From NCBI GenBank assembly GCA_023254365.1, contig JALRLQ010000089.1:1-6237 (forward strand): a stretch of DNA of 6,237 bases, read 5' to 3'. The position numbers and the translations under genes are program-made. The stretch comes from Candidatus Poseidonia sp. GTDB lineage: Archaea > Thermoplasmatota > Poseidoniia > Poseidoniales > Poseidoniaceae. The notes below the pieces were generated by a model, which made no database searches, was not told the DNA's origin, and saw only the letters and a list, made by a program, of their open reading frames with translations. Numbering within the stretch: the first letter of the stretch is position 1; each line of letters starts with the position of its first letter. This document shows, in pieces, positions 1-6,170 of the stretch.

Positions 1-2
1 CC

Positions 3-218
3 TGCGAAGTGGTGCCTGGCGACGTGGTGCTTGCAAGTCACCCGTTCAAACTGGACGTGAAGATGGTGAAGCGAGTCCGCTCCATCAACGATGAGGGCCG
101 CTTCTTCCTCGTTGGTGATCATCCCGACCCAACCTCGAGCGAAGATTCACACAACTTTGGCCATCTTGCCACCACGGCCATCTTGGGAAGATGGACCGGT
201 GAAGTGAAGCGGGCCTGA
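3..218 (+). CDS. S26-family (signal peptidase-like) protease, C-terminal fragment
   Basis: The reading frame is open from base 3 to a TGA at 216-218 and gives the last 71 residues of a protein whose start lies left of the window. The fragment has the second half of the peptidase S26 fold: a GDVV strand (fragment residues 6-9), then MVKRV (21-25), where K23 matches the catalytic lysine of the Ser/Lys dyad, then the GDxPDxxSxDSxxFG-type box (38-53), and finally a hydrophobic strand ending in ILGR. The nucleophilic serine should lie upstream, outside the window. Known relatives include signal peptidase I, which removes signal peptides at the membrane, and the short nickel-superoxide-dismutase maturation proteases. 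The compact spacing and the short tail with no C-terminal membrane segment fit the latter group better, but this is inference and no sodN gene is visible. The stop codon lies inside the antisense tRNA-Lys gene, so the two genes converge and overlap by 9 bp. Confidence 0.8.
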   Translation, partial: CEVVPGDVVLASHPFKLDVKMVKRVRSINDEGRFFLVGDHPDPTSSEDSHNFGHLATTAILGRWTGEVKRA

Positions 219-283
219 CGGGGTTCGAACCCGCGACCGATGGATTAAGAGTCCATCGCTCTACCTGACTAAGCTACAGGCCC
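210..283 (-). tRNA. tRNA-Lys: tRNA-Lys (anticodon CUU)
   Basis: Read on the minus strand, this 74-nt segment folds as a full cloverleaf. The acceptor stem GGGCCTG (283-277) pairs with CAGGCCC (217-211). A 4-bp D stem (GCTT with GAGC) closes a 9-nt loop containing GG. The anticodon stem ATGGA/TCCAT encloses the loop CTCTTAA, placing CTT at positions 34-36. The variable region is 5 nt. The T arm is GCGGG-TTCGAAC-CCCGT, with a terminal G-T pair. The discriminator base is G. CCA is not encoded (the bases after the discriminator are CTT), so it must be added by the CCA enzyme. There is no intron at 37/38. The CUU anticodon reads AAG lysine codons. The gene lies 59 bp downstream of rpiA on the same strand but has its own TATA-like box. 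Its 3' acceptor strand overlaps the stop codon of the convergent protease gene. Confidence 0.97.
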
Positions 284-303
284 ACCTCGGCCTCCTGACG
301 GCT

Positions 304-312
304 CTATTTAAT
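304..312 (-). promoter_or_regulatory. Archaeal TATA-like box for tRNA-Lys
   Basis: On the minus strand the bases read ATTAAATAG, the clearest A/T-rich block in an otherwise GC-rich 59-bp spacer between rpiA and the tRNA gene. Its centre (308) is 25 nt from the first base of the mature tRNA (283), the usual distance from a TBP-binding box to the start site in archaea. Transcription would therefore begin within a few bases of the mature 5' end, giving a very short leader for RNase P to remove. The position and composition are seen directly; the promoter role is inferred. Confidence 0.6.
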
Positions 313-342
313 GATTCATGCCTCGGTGTTCCCGCGAATCGC

Positions 343-1032
343 TCAATCCTCTTTGGTCAGCACCTGGACACCATCGTCCGAAGCGAGGATGACGACGTTG
401 CACATTCCGTTGAACAGCCCGACCTGAACCACGCCGGCAATGTTGAGCAACCGACGTTCTGTCTCGATGGGGTCGACGATGGTTGCTCCGGTTTGGGCGT
501 CGATGATGTGGTTGCCATTGTCGGTCAACAACGCCTCACCGTTGGTCATTCGCAATGAAGATGAACAGCCCAAGGTTGCTTCGATGGCTCGTTGTGTTGT
601 GCCGCTGGAAAAGGGCGTGACTTCGATGGGTAGGGGGAAGGCTCCGAGGCAATCCACTTGCTTTCGTTGGTCAGCCACGACGATCATGGAACGAGCGGAT
701 TGAGCAACGATTTTCTCTCTAAGCAAAGCTGCACCTCCGCCTTTGATGAGTTGAAAGGAAGGATCGAATTCATCGGTGCCATCGATCACCACATCGAGGT
801 GACTGAGGTCGTCGAGTTCAACCAGAGGTATGCCAACCTGTTGCGCGAGGTCACGTGTAGCGATGGATGTTGGGACACCGACGATGTCCAATCCCTCTTC
901 GCTGACCCGACGGCCCAGTTCAAGAATGGTGTATTTCACGGTCGAGCCGGTTCCCAAGCCCACGTTCATCCCGCTTTTAACGTAGGAACAAGCGGCTTCA
1001 CCGGCTTCTTTCTTCAGCGATTCCACATCCAT
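343..1032 (-). CDS. rpiA: Ribose-5-phosphate isomerase A
   Basis: This encodes a 229-residue cytosolic enzyme that interconverts ribose 5-phosphate and ribulose 5-phosphate, feeding nucleotide synthesis and the non-oxidative pentose phosphate pathway. All family landmarks are present in order: the phosphate-binding GLGTGST (residues 25-31), VPTS (53-56), DGTDE (84-88), KGGGAALLREK (97-107), DQRKQVD (121-127), FPLPIEV (132-138), TDNGN (170-174) and VGLF (204-207). D84, D87, K97 and E106 line up with the E. coli active-site residues D81, D84, K94 and E103 at a constant offset of three. The length is normal for the family and the gene looks intact. I chose the ATG at 1032-1030 because homology begins at once (MDVESLKKEAGEAA). 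The frame stays open upstream to about 1221, but that extension shows no RpiA-like sequence and would run antisense into the next gene. No well-placed Shine-Dalgarno precedes this ATG, so a leaderless mRNA is possible. It is divergent from the surface-protein gene. Confidence 0.97.
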   Translation of the reverse strand: MDVESLKKEAGEAACSYVKSGMNVGLGTGSTVKYTILELGRRVSEEGLDIVGVPTSIATRDLAQQVGIPLVELDDLSHLDVVIDGTDEFDPSFQLIKGGGAALLREKIVAQSARSMIVVADQRKQVDCLGAFPLPIEVTPFSSGTTQRAIEATLGCSSSLRMTNGEALLTDNGNHIIDAQTGATIVDPIETERRLLNIAGVVQVGLFNGMCNVVILASDDGVQVLTKED

Positions 1033-1052
1033 GTCACCACTGCAGCAGGTGC

Positions 1053-1059
1053 ATTCTAT
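1053..1059 (-). promoter_or_regulatory. Possible TATA-like box for rpiA (leaderless mRNA)
   Basis: On the minus strand this reads ATAGAAT, the most A/T-rich stretch in the 58-bp divergent spacer. Its centre is about 24 nt upstream of the rpiA ATG, the distance expected if transcription starts at or next to the start codon. A GGTGA lies only 1 nt from the ATG, too close to act as a normal ribosome site, which also favours a leaderless transcript. The match is weak, so this is a suggestion only. Confidence 0.3.
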
Positions 1060-1072
1060 GGACTTTCTCACT

Positions 1073-1085
1073 GAGAGGAGGGAGG
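1073..1085 (+). promoter_or_regulatory. Strong Shine-Dalgarno that sets the surface-protein start
   Basis: The purine run GAGAGGAGGGAGG contains a perfect AGGAGG (1076-1081) 9 nt before the ATG at 1091 and a second GGAGG (1081-1085) 5 nt before it. This is much stronger than anything before the in-frame ATGs at 1031 and 1058, and it supports 1091 as the start. A weaker GGAG (1125-1128) precedes an alternative in-frame ATG at 1133. Confidence 0.75.
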
Positions 1086-1090
1086 ACACA

Positions 1091-4000
1091 ATGTCCGAAG
1101 CCTTTAGACCTTGGAGAGGGCGTAGGAGATTGATGAGCCCATCTTCGCACAAGGCCGCAGTCGCCCTGAGCATGGTGGCCTTGTTCCTCATTTCTATGGT
1201 GCCGTTGGAGCACGCGCCCACGGGTACCTTTCAAGACGTCAATCCTTCCCAAACCACGCCCATCGGTCAAGCGACCAAATTGACCATCGGTTCCTGGCCC
1301 GATGGAGCCAATCAGCGCATCAAAGTTGACGTTCCCGAGGGCCACTCGATCAAGAGCATGGACCTCGCGCTTGAGCCGAGCGTGTTGCCCTCCTCGTTGG
1401 CCAGCACGCTGACCGATGCCGGTGATTTTGATGGAAATGCCGTTTACGATGGAATGGACGTGAACAAGACCTCTCTGCAAATCCTCCCTCAAGACTGGCA
1501 TTACACCTTTGAAACGGGCTCGTTTGAACCAGAATGGTCCACCAGCGGTTCAGCACAATGGTCCATTGCATCAGGCAGCACGTTTCAAGGCACAAAATGG
1601 GCCAAAGCAGGAACCATTTCGCATAACCAAGAATCACGTTTGGTTCTTGATGTCTCCCAACTTCCAGCAGCCAGTGGGAGTTTCAAATACCGTGTTTCTT
1701 CGGAATCCAGTTTTGATTACTTGCTGTTCTGTATTGACAACACTGGTTGCAGTCGGTTCAGTGGTTACACGCAACGGTGGTCGGGCTCGCCGTCCGGTAC
1801 ACAGACCTTTACGATACCCGCCACTGCGCAAACCCTTACGTGGAAGTACACCAAGGATGGAAGCGTCAATTCCGGCTCGGACACGGCTTGGATTGATGAC
1901 ATTCTGATCACCCCGACCGGGGGTTCCGGAAACGGTGAAGGAAACTGGACCTCCGATATTTTCGGGCCTTCCTTACTTGGAAGGGGTGAGGAAGTCGCCC
2001 ATGGATTGCTTCACATGGATTTGTACGAGTATCCCGGCTCGGTGTTTGAATATCAAATTCTAGACGCACAAACGTCCAGCGTGGTACCAGGATTTGAACG
2101 ATTGACGCTGCCCTACGTCGATTTGGGAATGATCGACGCGAAGGAGCACCCCTTGCTTCGAATGAAGGTCCACATGAAGGAAGCATCCGGCGGGGGGACC
2201 TCCGAAATTCGTAGCCTATCGCACAACGGCTTGATTTCCAAATCGTTTGACTCGGACCCCTCGGCGGAGGGTTGGCAACTGCAGGGTGGAAACTGGATCA
2301 ACGGTGCCATCTCTTCATCAGGAACAGTTTTGTCCAACCATTACGAAATTCGCAGTGGTTTTTCGGCCATCCAAACCAACAACAGTCACACCGGGCCGGG
2401 AGTTTTGGAATACTCAATTGATGCCGGTCAAACATGGCAGACCATCGGTGCACAGGAGCGTTTGGCGTTGAGCGAACCTGCCTTCATGGTTCAATTCCGA
2501 ATGGAGAGTACTGGTGGCACGTACACGTGGCAGTCCTTCGAAGCGGAACTCATTCGGACCGCCGTTCCAGACGGTCTTCGCCTTGACGTGGGCGTCGATG
2601 GAACCCCCGAATGGACGCTTGACCGGCCCGGAATCGGGACGCTTGGTCTCCAAAACACCTTGGCAAGCGGCGATGCATGGGTGTCACGCTCGATTGCTCC
2701 AGCCTCGACCGCTTCGCTTGAAGTGGCCTTGCCAACACGAGGTGTTGAAGCGTTTTCGTTTGCCGTAGCCTCACCCACATCGGTGATTGCCAATCCGTTC
2801 ATGGCCATGGCTGTCAACGGCCAGGATATTTTGAGCCGCAATCTTGCCAACATCAACGACTTGACCATGGTCAGTCTCTCTCCCACCGAGCTGCAAACAC
2901 TCAACGATGCCCTCGCCCAAGCCACGAACACGGTTGGATTGAGCGCCCTTTCGATGGCCACGGTTGAAGTTCGAATCGGTTCGTCGTTGAGCACCTCAAC
3001 CCTGCTCTTTGGCGGTGTTTTTGCTCCTTACGACGCTGATATATCGCTCTCGGTTAATGCGGCTGACCCGTTGGTGATGGGTCTGAATCATGCCCTGTCG
3101 AGCGTCGTTCCTGTCGCAGGGGTTCGCACCGTGAGCCTGCCCGTTCGAATGGACGGCACCGGTTCGGTCTACCTGACCGTGAACGACCTCCAAACACAAT
3201 CGTCGGTCAAAGCAGTGAGCCTTGAGTTGGCGAATGTATCGGATACCCTCGTGCCCGGTAACGATTGGGTTGAAACCAACGCCTTGTTTGACTTTTCACC
3301 CCTTTCAGTTGCCGACGCCCTCACACATGCACGCCAGTCGGGTTGGGAAGTCGAACTGCAACTCGTTGGTCAACAACAACAATCTCGCCTTCGCTGTCCA
3401 CTTTCAAGCCTGCCCGTGACCCCCATCAGCATCTCGTCCTGCACCGCTGCTGGTACGGCTCTTGTCTGGTTCGACGAAGGATTGTCGGGTTCTGTTTCCG
3501 CATCGGGATCTGGCTCGTTCCTTGAGGCCCGTCACCACTTCAAGTTCCCCGATGGTTGGGATGATGAATCCTCGGTTGTCCTTAGTGTTCATCTCATCTC
3601 GAGTACAGGGCCCATGCTGCCTGTCTCTGAGGTGCTGGGCCTGGGTGAAGAGCAAGGTGTTGAGAACGACATTGAAGTGAAGTCATGGGCCGTCGTATCG
3701 AGCGAAGGCATCCGTTCTTCTTCGGATTATCCCTACCTTCGCTCCGGCCAAGTGGTCAACGTCGAAGTCGTGATGGGCTTTGAGGGAACGGAGGAAGGTA
3801 CACCCCGTTCAGGACAAGCACTGATTCGCTTCCTCGTCGATGGTGCGGAATACGCCACGACATCGATTTTCCAAAACGGTGTTGCAACCTTCGCCTGGAA
3901 CGTACCGACCGGGCGACCGTCAATTGACCTCGGCGTTGAAGTGGTTCCTCTGCGTGGTCAGGATGTGGTGAACGCCGTGCCAATGTCGCACACGTTTTTG

Positions 4001-6118
4001 TTTGACAACGTGGCACCGACCTTGATGGATCGAAGCGTCGAAGAATTTGACAGCCGGGATGTTTCACCATCCAACACCCTGTCGTTTGTGGTTGCCGACC
4101 GACCTCATCTTCCGACGCATGCAAAGGCGTACCTGTGGCGGTCCTGGGTTGACGACCACAACGCCAACGGTGTGTTTGACTACGGCGAACACATCGTTAG
4201 GGATCTTTCCCTTCCAGAAAACTTGTCGACCCTCATGGTTGAATATACGCTGACCCTCGATTCATCGGATGCTGTGCAGGGCGACTATTTCCTCGGCTGG
4301 TTGGTGATTGCTGACAGCGCAGGCTACGTGATGCAAGGAGGTGGGTCTCCCACGTCGCCCATGTTCCACGTCCAACTCAACAACAACGGTGCACCGTCGC
4401 TTGGTGCAACGACCTTGGGTTGGCCCAATGGAGAGCGCAACCCATGGTTCCACCCCGGAGAGCACAACCAAATCCGTGTCCCGTTGTGGGAGCAGAACGG
4501 TATCTTTGACCTCGAGGACATCACCCTCGCCCTCGCCTCAAACACGGCACAACCCTCGCTGGTAGCGTGGAACAAAACCACCAAGGCGTGCACTTCGTCC
4601 AACGTTTACATCGAGATTGATGCGTGCGAATTGGTTCCTTCGGAGGAAGGAGACCTGTTTTCTCGAAACGGGGAGTTTGTGGTGAACTTTACCATTGAAT
4701 GGGGCTATGACCCCGATACCTCGGTTGTACGAGTACCCCAATTGACCATGCGAGACCAATCGGGTCAATCCAATATGTTCACCCTTGAACCGCTTGGTTG
4801 GAGATTCTCTGGCGAGTTGGCCATTGACCCGTCCTCAATTCGGATAGACCTTGACAACGAAGACCCGAACTCTCTGGGCTATTGGGTCCAACCAAGGACG
4901 ACGTTTGATGTGTCTGGCAACCTGATGTGGTACAGAACAGGCATGGTTCCAACTCAAGACTTGGACGTCACCATGCGTCTTGGTGAAAACGATGTGGAAA
5001 TGGAGGCCGTTGAAGGGCATTTCACCGGCTCCCTGCTCGCACCGCTGGCCGATGGCAACTACGGGCTCTTTGGCGACCTCTTTGATGCCCCGAATGGGGC
5101 GGTCTATAGAGGTGAAGATTCAGCCTTTGTATGGTTCATTGTTGACAACGAAGCCCCCCGTGTAACGGCCGTTGACCGTCCTGTGTTCAACAACATCCTG
5201 GCCGAAGACATGTGGTCCGACTTGCAGATTGAACTCAGGTTAACAGAAAATGCCCGGCTTGAAGAGTCGTCCCTCACCCTCCATTGGTCGCTCAACGAAG
5301 CCGGCCTTGGCATCAACTCCTATGTGTTCGACAATGGTAGTCTACCTCTCGATGTCTTGGGAGAACGGCTGAGTGGAGATTCAATCCCTGTTCGCTGCAC
5401 GTTGGACTTGGATGCATTGATGCTCCCCGTGTTCCGTACCAAGGCGGTCGAACTTCGAATCTGGGTCACTGGCTCGGATGAAGCCGGCCAAACCATTGAT
5501 TCTGTGTTCAACGACATCGATGCGCCGTTGAGAGTATGGACATTGGAGCAGCGCGTGCCGGTGTTCAGCGTGTCGCCGGTGGAGATGAAACCCTCATCGA
5601 ACATCCGCCAAGGGGAGATGGTGGAGGTCGTGGCCATGATCAACAACGACGGATTGGCGGACGGTGAAGCCAACGTCGTGTTGGAGTTGGTGGAATCGAC
5701 GGGTGCTCGAACCCGATTGGATGCTCGGGTCATGAACGTTCAATCCGGCGAGGGTGTGCTCTATCAGTACCTTTGGAAGCCGGGTCGGGAAGGCACGCAG
5801 TGGTTGGAACTCAGCATCATCAACGGACCCAATGCCCAATCCTCGACCGTTTTGGTTGATGAAGCACAATCGGACGGGGTTCTGGGAACCATCGGTTCGG
5901 TCAATCCTGTCCTCCTTTCGGTGGTTGGTTTGCTGGTTCTTGGCTTGCTCGTCTTACTCGTCGTCGGTCTTCGCAGAGAGCCAACGACCATTGGTCAAGC
6001 GCCGCGACCTCCAGCTCCTCCACAAAAGAAGGTCACGCCGATTCCTCCAACTGCATCGGGTGGTCCATACGGCACCCCTGCAGAAGCGGCTTCGCCAGGT
6101 GAAAATCCGTATCAGTGA
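1091..6118 (+). CDS. Giant multidomain surface protein, C-terminal TM anchor
   Basis: This encodes 1675 residues. I do not recognise it as a named protein. The N-terminus has a basic stretch (RPWRGRRR, 7-13) and a hydrophobic segment (about 22-38), which looks like a signal peptide. Next come an EF-hand-like loop (112-123), a MAM/cleaved-adhesin-like jelly-roll (about 136-273, ending in SGSDTAWIDDI) and a second all-beta region with YSIDAGQTW (441-449). Residues about 491-857 are Ser/Thr/Val-rich and unassigned. About five Ig-like modules follow (about 858-1479), several ending in DNxAP-type signatures; a second, canonical EF-hand-like loop is at 1022-1033. A CARDB-like domain (about 1492-1592), one TM helix (about 1603-1626) and a Pro-rich tail of about 49 residues containing two PY pairs (1659-1660, 1673-1674) complete it. 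There are eight N-x-S/T sequons and only seven cysteines, six of them in three close pairs. The layout implies an extracellular stalk anchored in the membrane, for adhesion, glycan binding or cell-surface structure. The frame is intact. The ATG at 1133 is the main alternative start. Confidence 0.88.
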   Translation: MSEAFRPWRGRRRLMSPSSHKAAVALSMVALFLISMVPLEHAPTGTFQDVNPSQTTPIGQATKLTIGSWPDGANQRIKVDVPEGHSIKSMDLALEPSVLPSSLASTLTDAGDFDGNAVYDGMDVNKTSLQILPQDWHYTFETGSFEPEWSTSGSAQWSIASGSTFQGTKWAKAGTISHNQESRLVLDVSQLPAASGSFKYRVSSESSFDYLLFCIDNTGCSRFSGYTQRWSGSPSGTQTFTIPATAQTLTWKYTKDGSVNSGSDTAWIDDILITPTGGSGNGEGNWTSDIFGPSLLGRGEEVAHGLLHMDLYEYPGSVFEYQILDAQTSSVVPGFERLTLPYVDLGMIDAKEHPLLRMKVHMKEASGGGTSEIRSLSHNGLISKSFDSDPSAEGWQLQGGNWINGAISSSGTVLSNHYEIRSGFSAIQTNNSHTGPGVLEYSIDAGQTWQTIGAQERLALSEPAFMVQFRMESTGGTYTWQSFEAELIRTAVPDGLRLDVGVDGTPEWTLDRPGIGTLGLQNTLASGDAWVSRSIAPASTASLEVALPTRGVEAFSFAVASPTSVIANPFMAMAVNGQDILSRNLANINDLTMVSLSPTELQTLNDALAQATNTVGLSALSMATVEVRIGSSLSTSTLLFGGVFAPYDADISLSVNAADPLVMGLNHALSSVVPVAGVRTVSLPVRMDGTGSVYLTVNDLQTQSSVKAVSLELANVSDTLVPGNDWVETNALFDFSPLSVADALTHARQSGWEVELQLVGQQQQSRLRCPLSSLPVTPISISSCTAAGTALVWFDEGLSGSVSASGSGSFLEARHHFKFPDGWDDESSVVLSVHLISSTGPMLPVSEVLGLGEEQGVENDIEVKSWAVVSSEGIRSSSDYPYLRSGQVVNVEVVMGFEGTEEGTPRSGQALIRFLVDGAEYATTSIFQNGVATFAWNVPTGRPSIDLGVEVVPLRGQDVVNAVPMSHTFLFDNVAPTLMDRSVEEFDSRDVSPSNTLSFVVADRPHLPTHAKAYLWRSWVDDHNANGVFDYGEHIVRDLSLPENLSTLMVEYTLTLDSSDAVQGDYFLGWLVIADSAGYVMQGGGSPTSPMFHVQLNNNGAPSLGATTLGWPNGERNPWFHPGEHNQIRVPLWEQNGIFDLEDITLALASNTAQPSLVAWNKTTKACTSSNVYIEIDACELVPSEEGDLFSRNGEFVVNFTIEWGYDPDTSVVRVPQLTMRDQSGQSNMFTLEPLGWRFSGELAIDPSSIRIDLDNEDPNSLGYWVQPRTTFDVSGNLMWYRTGMVPTQDLDVTMRLGENDVEMEAVEGHFTGSLLAPLADGNYGLFGDLFDAPNGAVYRGEDSAFVWFIVDNEAPRVTAVDRPVFNNILAEDMWSDLQIELRLTENARLEESSLTLHWSLNEAGLGINSYVFDNGSLPLDVLGERLSGDSIPVRCTLDLDALMLPVFRTKAVELRIWVTGSDEAGQTIDSVFNDIDAPLRVWTLEQRVPVFSVSPVEMKPSSNIRQGEMVEVVAMINNDGLADGEANVVLELVESTGARTRLDARVMNVQSGEGVLYQYLWKPGREGTQWLELSIINGPNAQSSTVLVDEAQSDGVLGTIGSVNPVLLSVVGLLVLGLLVLLVVGLRREPTTIGQAPRPPAPPQKKVTPIPPTASGGPYGTPAEAASPGENPYQ
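1496..1909 (+). other. MAM/cleaved-adhesin-like jelly-roll domain (coding)
   Basis: Residues 136-273 of the surface protein have the order typical of this beta-sandwich family: FExG-like entry (FETGSFEPEW), W-x-I plus G-T-x-W-A-K-A-G, a SxLxLDVSxL strand, a FKYRVSSESSFDYLLFCID core, SGxxxxWSG, then TLTWKYTKDGSVNSGSDTAW and IDDI at the end. Such domains in bacterial and archaeal secreted proteins often bind carbohydrate or protein ligands, but the ligand here cannot be read from the sequence. C214 and C220 flank a short loop and could form a disulfide. By hand count, bases 1501-1920 are 215/420 G+C (51%), somewhat lower than the GC-rich coding sequence sampled at 2581-2700 (75/120). Confidence 0.6.
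5564..5866 (+). other. CARDB-like membrane-proximal domain (coding)
   Basis: Residues about 1492-1592 have the pattern of CARDB/APHP-type Ig-like domains: a first strand (FSVSPVEMKPSSNIRQGE), a central strand VEVVAMINNDGLADGEANVVLEL with the typical N-x-G-x-A-D/E-G turn, and a final strand WLELSIINGPNAQSS followed by the linker to the membrane helix. In other archaeal and bacterial surface proteins this family commonly sits next to the anchor as a rigid spacer or adhesion module. No enzymatic residues are expected. Confidence 0.6.
5897..5968 (+). other. C-terminal transmembrane helix (coding)
   Basis: Residues 1603-1626 are a nearly unbroken run of Leu, Val and Gly that starts after NP and is followed directly by LRRE, a positive stop-transfer signal. 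Together with the N-terminal signal this predicts a single-pass protein with about 1565 residues outside and about 49 inside. The inner tail is rich in Pro and Lys and ends in ENPYQ. Confidence 0.85.
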
Positions 6119-6119
6119 G

Positions 6120-6139
6120 CACTCGCCTCCAAGCGAGTG
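6120..6139 (+). terminator. Hairpin directly after the surface-protein stop
   Basis: CACTCGC (6120-6126) and GCGAGTG (6133-6139) form a perfect 7-bp stem with a 6-nt loop, starting one base after the TGA at 6116-6118. No T-tract follows, so it is not a bacterial-type intrinsic terminator, nor an archaeal oligo-T terminator. It may instead stabilise the mRNA 3' end or insulate the surface gene from the downstream RNase P RNA gene. The structure is seen directly; its role is inferred. Confidence 0.45.
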
Positions 6140-6154
6140 GTTGAAATGCGAAGG

Positions 6155-6168
6155 GTTGGCTTGCCAAC
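6155..6168. repeat. Short inverted repeat upstream of RNase P RNA
   Basis: GTTGGC (6155-6160) and GCCAAC (6163-6168) are perfect inverted copies separated by TT. As RNA only the outer 5 bp could pair, around a CTTG tetraloop. As DNA it is a compact dyad of the kind bound by dimeric regulators. It lies just before the likely 5' end of the RNase P RNA, so it may belong to its leader, to the promoter region, or to the end of the upstream transcript. Confidence 0.4.
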
Positions 6169-6170
6169 AT

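Noticed and set aside
214..301. An 8-bp direct repeat CCTGACGG on both sides of the tRNA (214-221 and 294-301), possible attachment site
   Set aside because: Eight bases is short in GC-rich DNA, there is no integrase or mobile gene nearby, and integrative elements normally leave longer repeats outside, not across, the tRNA.
1035..1051. Imperfect palindrome around CTGCAG in the divergent spacer as an operator
   Set aside because: The CACC/GGTG arms and the central CTGCAG do not share a centre, so there is no real dyad of useful length.
658..1074. A 138-codon + strand open frame opposite rpiA
   Set aside because: It is the mirror of the well-supported rpiA coding sequence; the translation has no recognisable family and it has no independent start signals.
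1031..1090. Earlier in-frame starts (ATG at 1031 or 1058) for the surface protein
   Set aside because: No ribosome site precedes them, they would place hydrophilic residues before the signal peptide, and the ATG at 1031 overlaps the rpiA start codon. The AGGAGG at 1076-1081 clearly serves the ATG at 1091.
1033..1221. Upstream extension of rpiA by 63 codons to an ATG near 1221
   Set aside because: The extension shows no RpiA-like sequence, lies antisense to the surface-protein start and signal peptide, and RpiA homology begins exactly at the ATG at 1032.
1034..1501. A 155-codon - strand open frame opposite the surface-protein 5' end
   Set aside because: Its translation is Arg/His/Gly-rich in the way typical of antisense shadows of GC-rich genes, and it covers the whole divergent promoter region.
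3368..3381. CAA-type microrepeats (here coding QQQQ, and again at 4374-4386 coding NNN)
   Set aside because: Only about four units each; too short to infer phase variation, and both are in frame within ordinary coding sequence.
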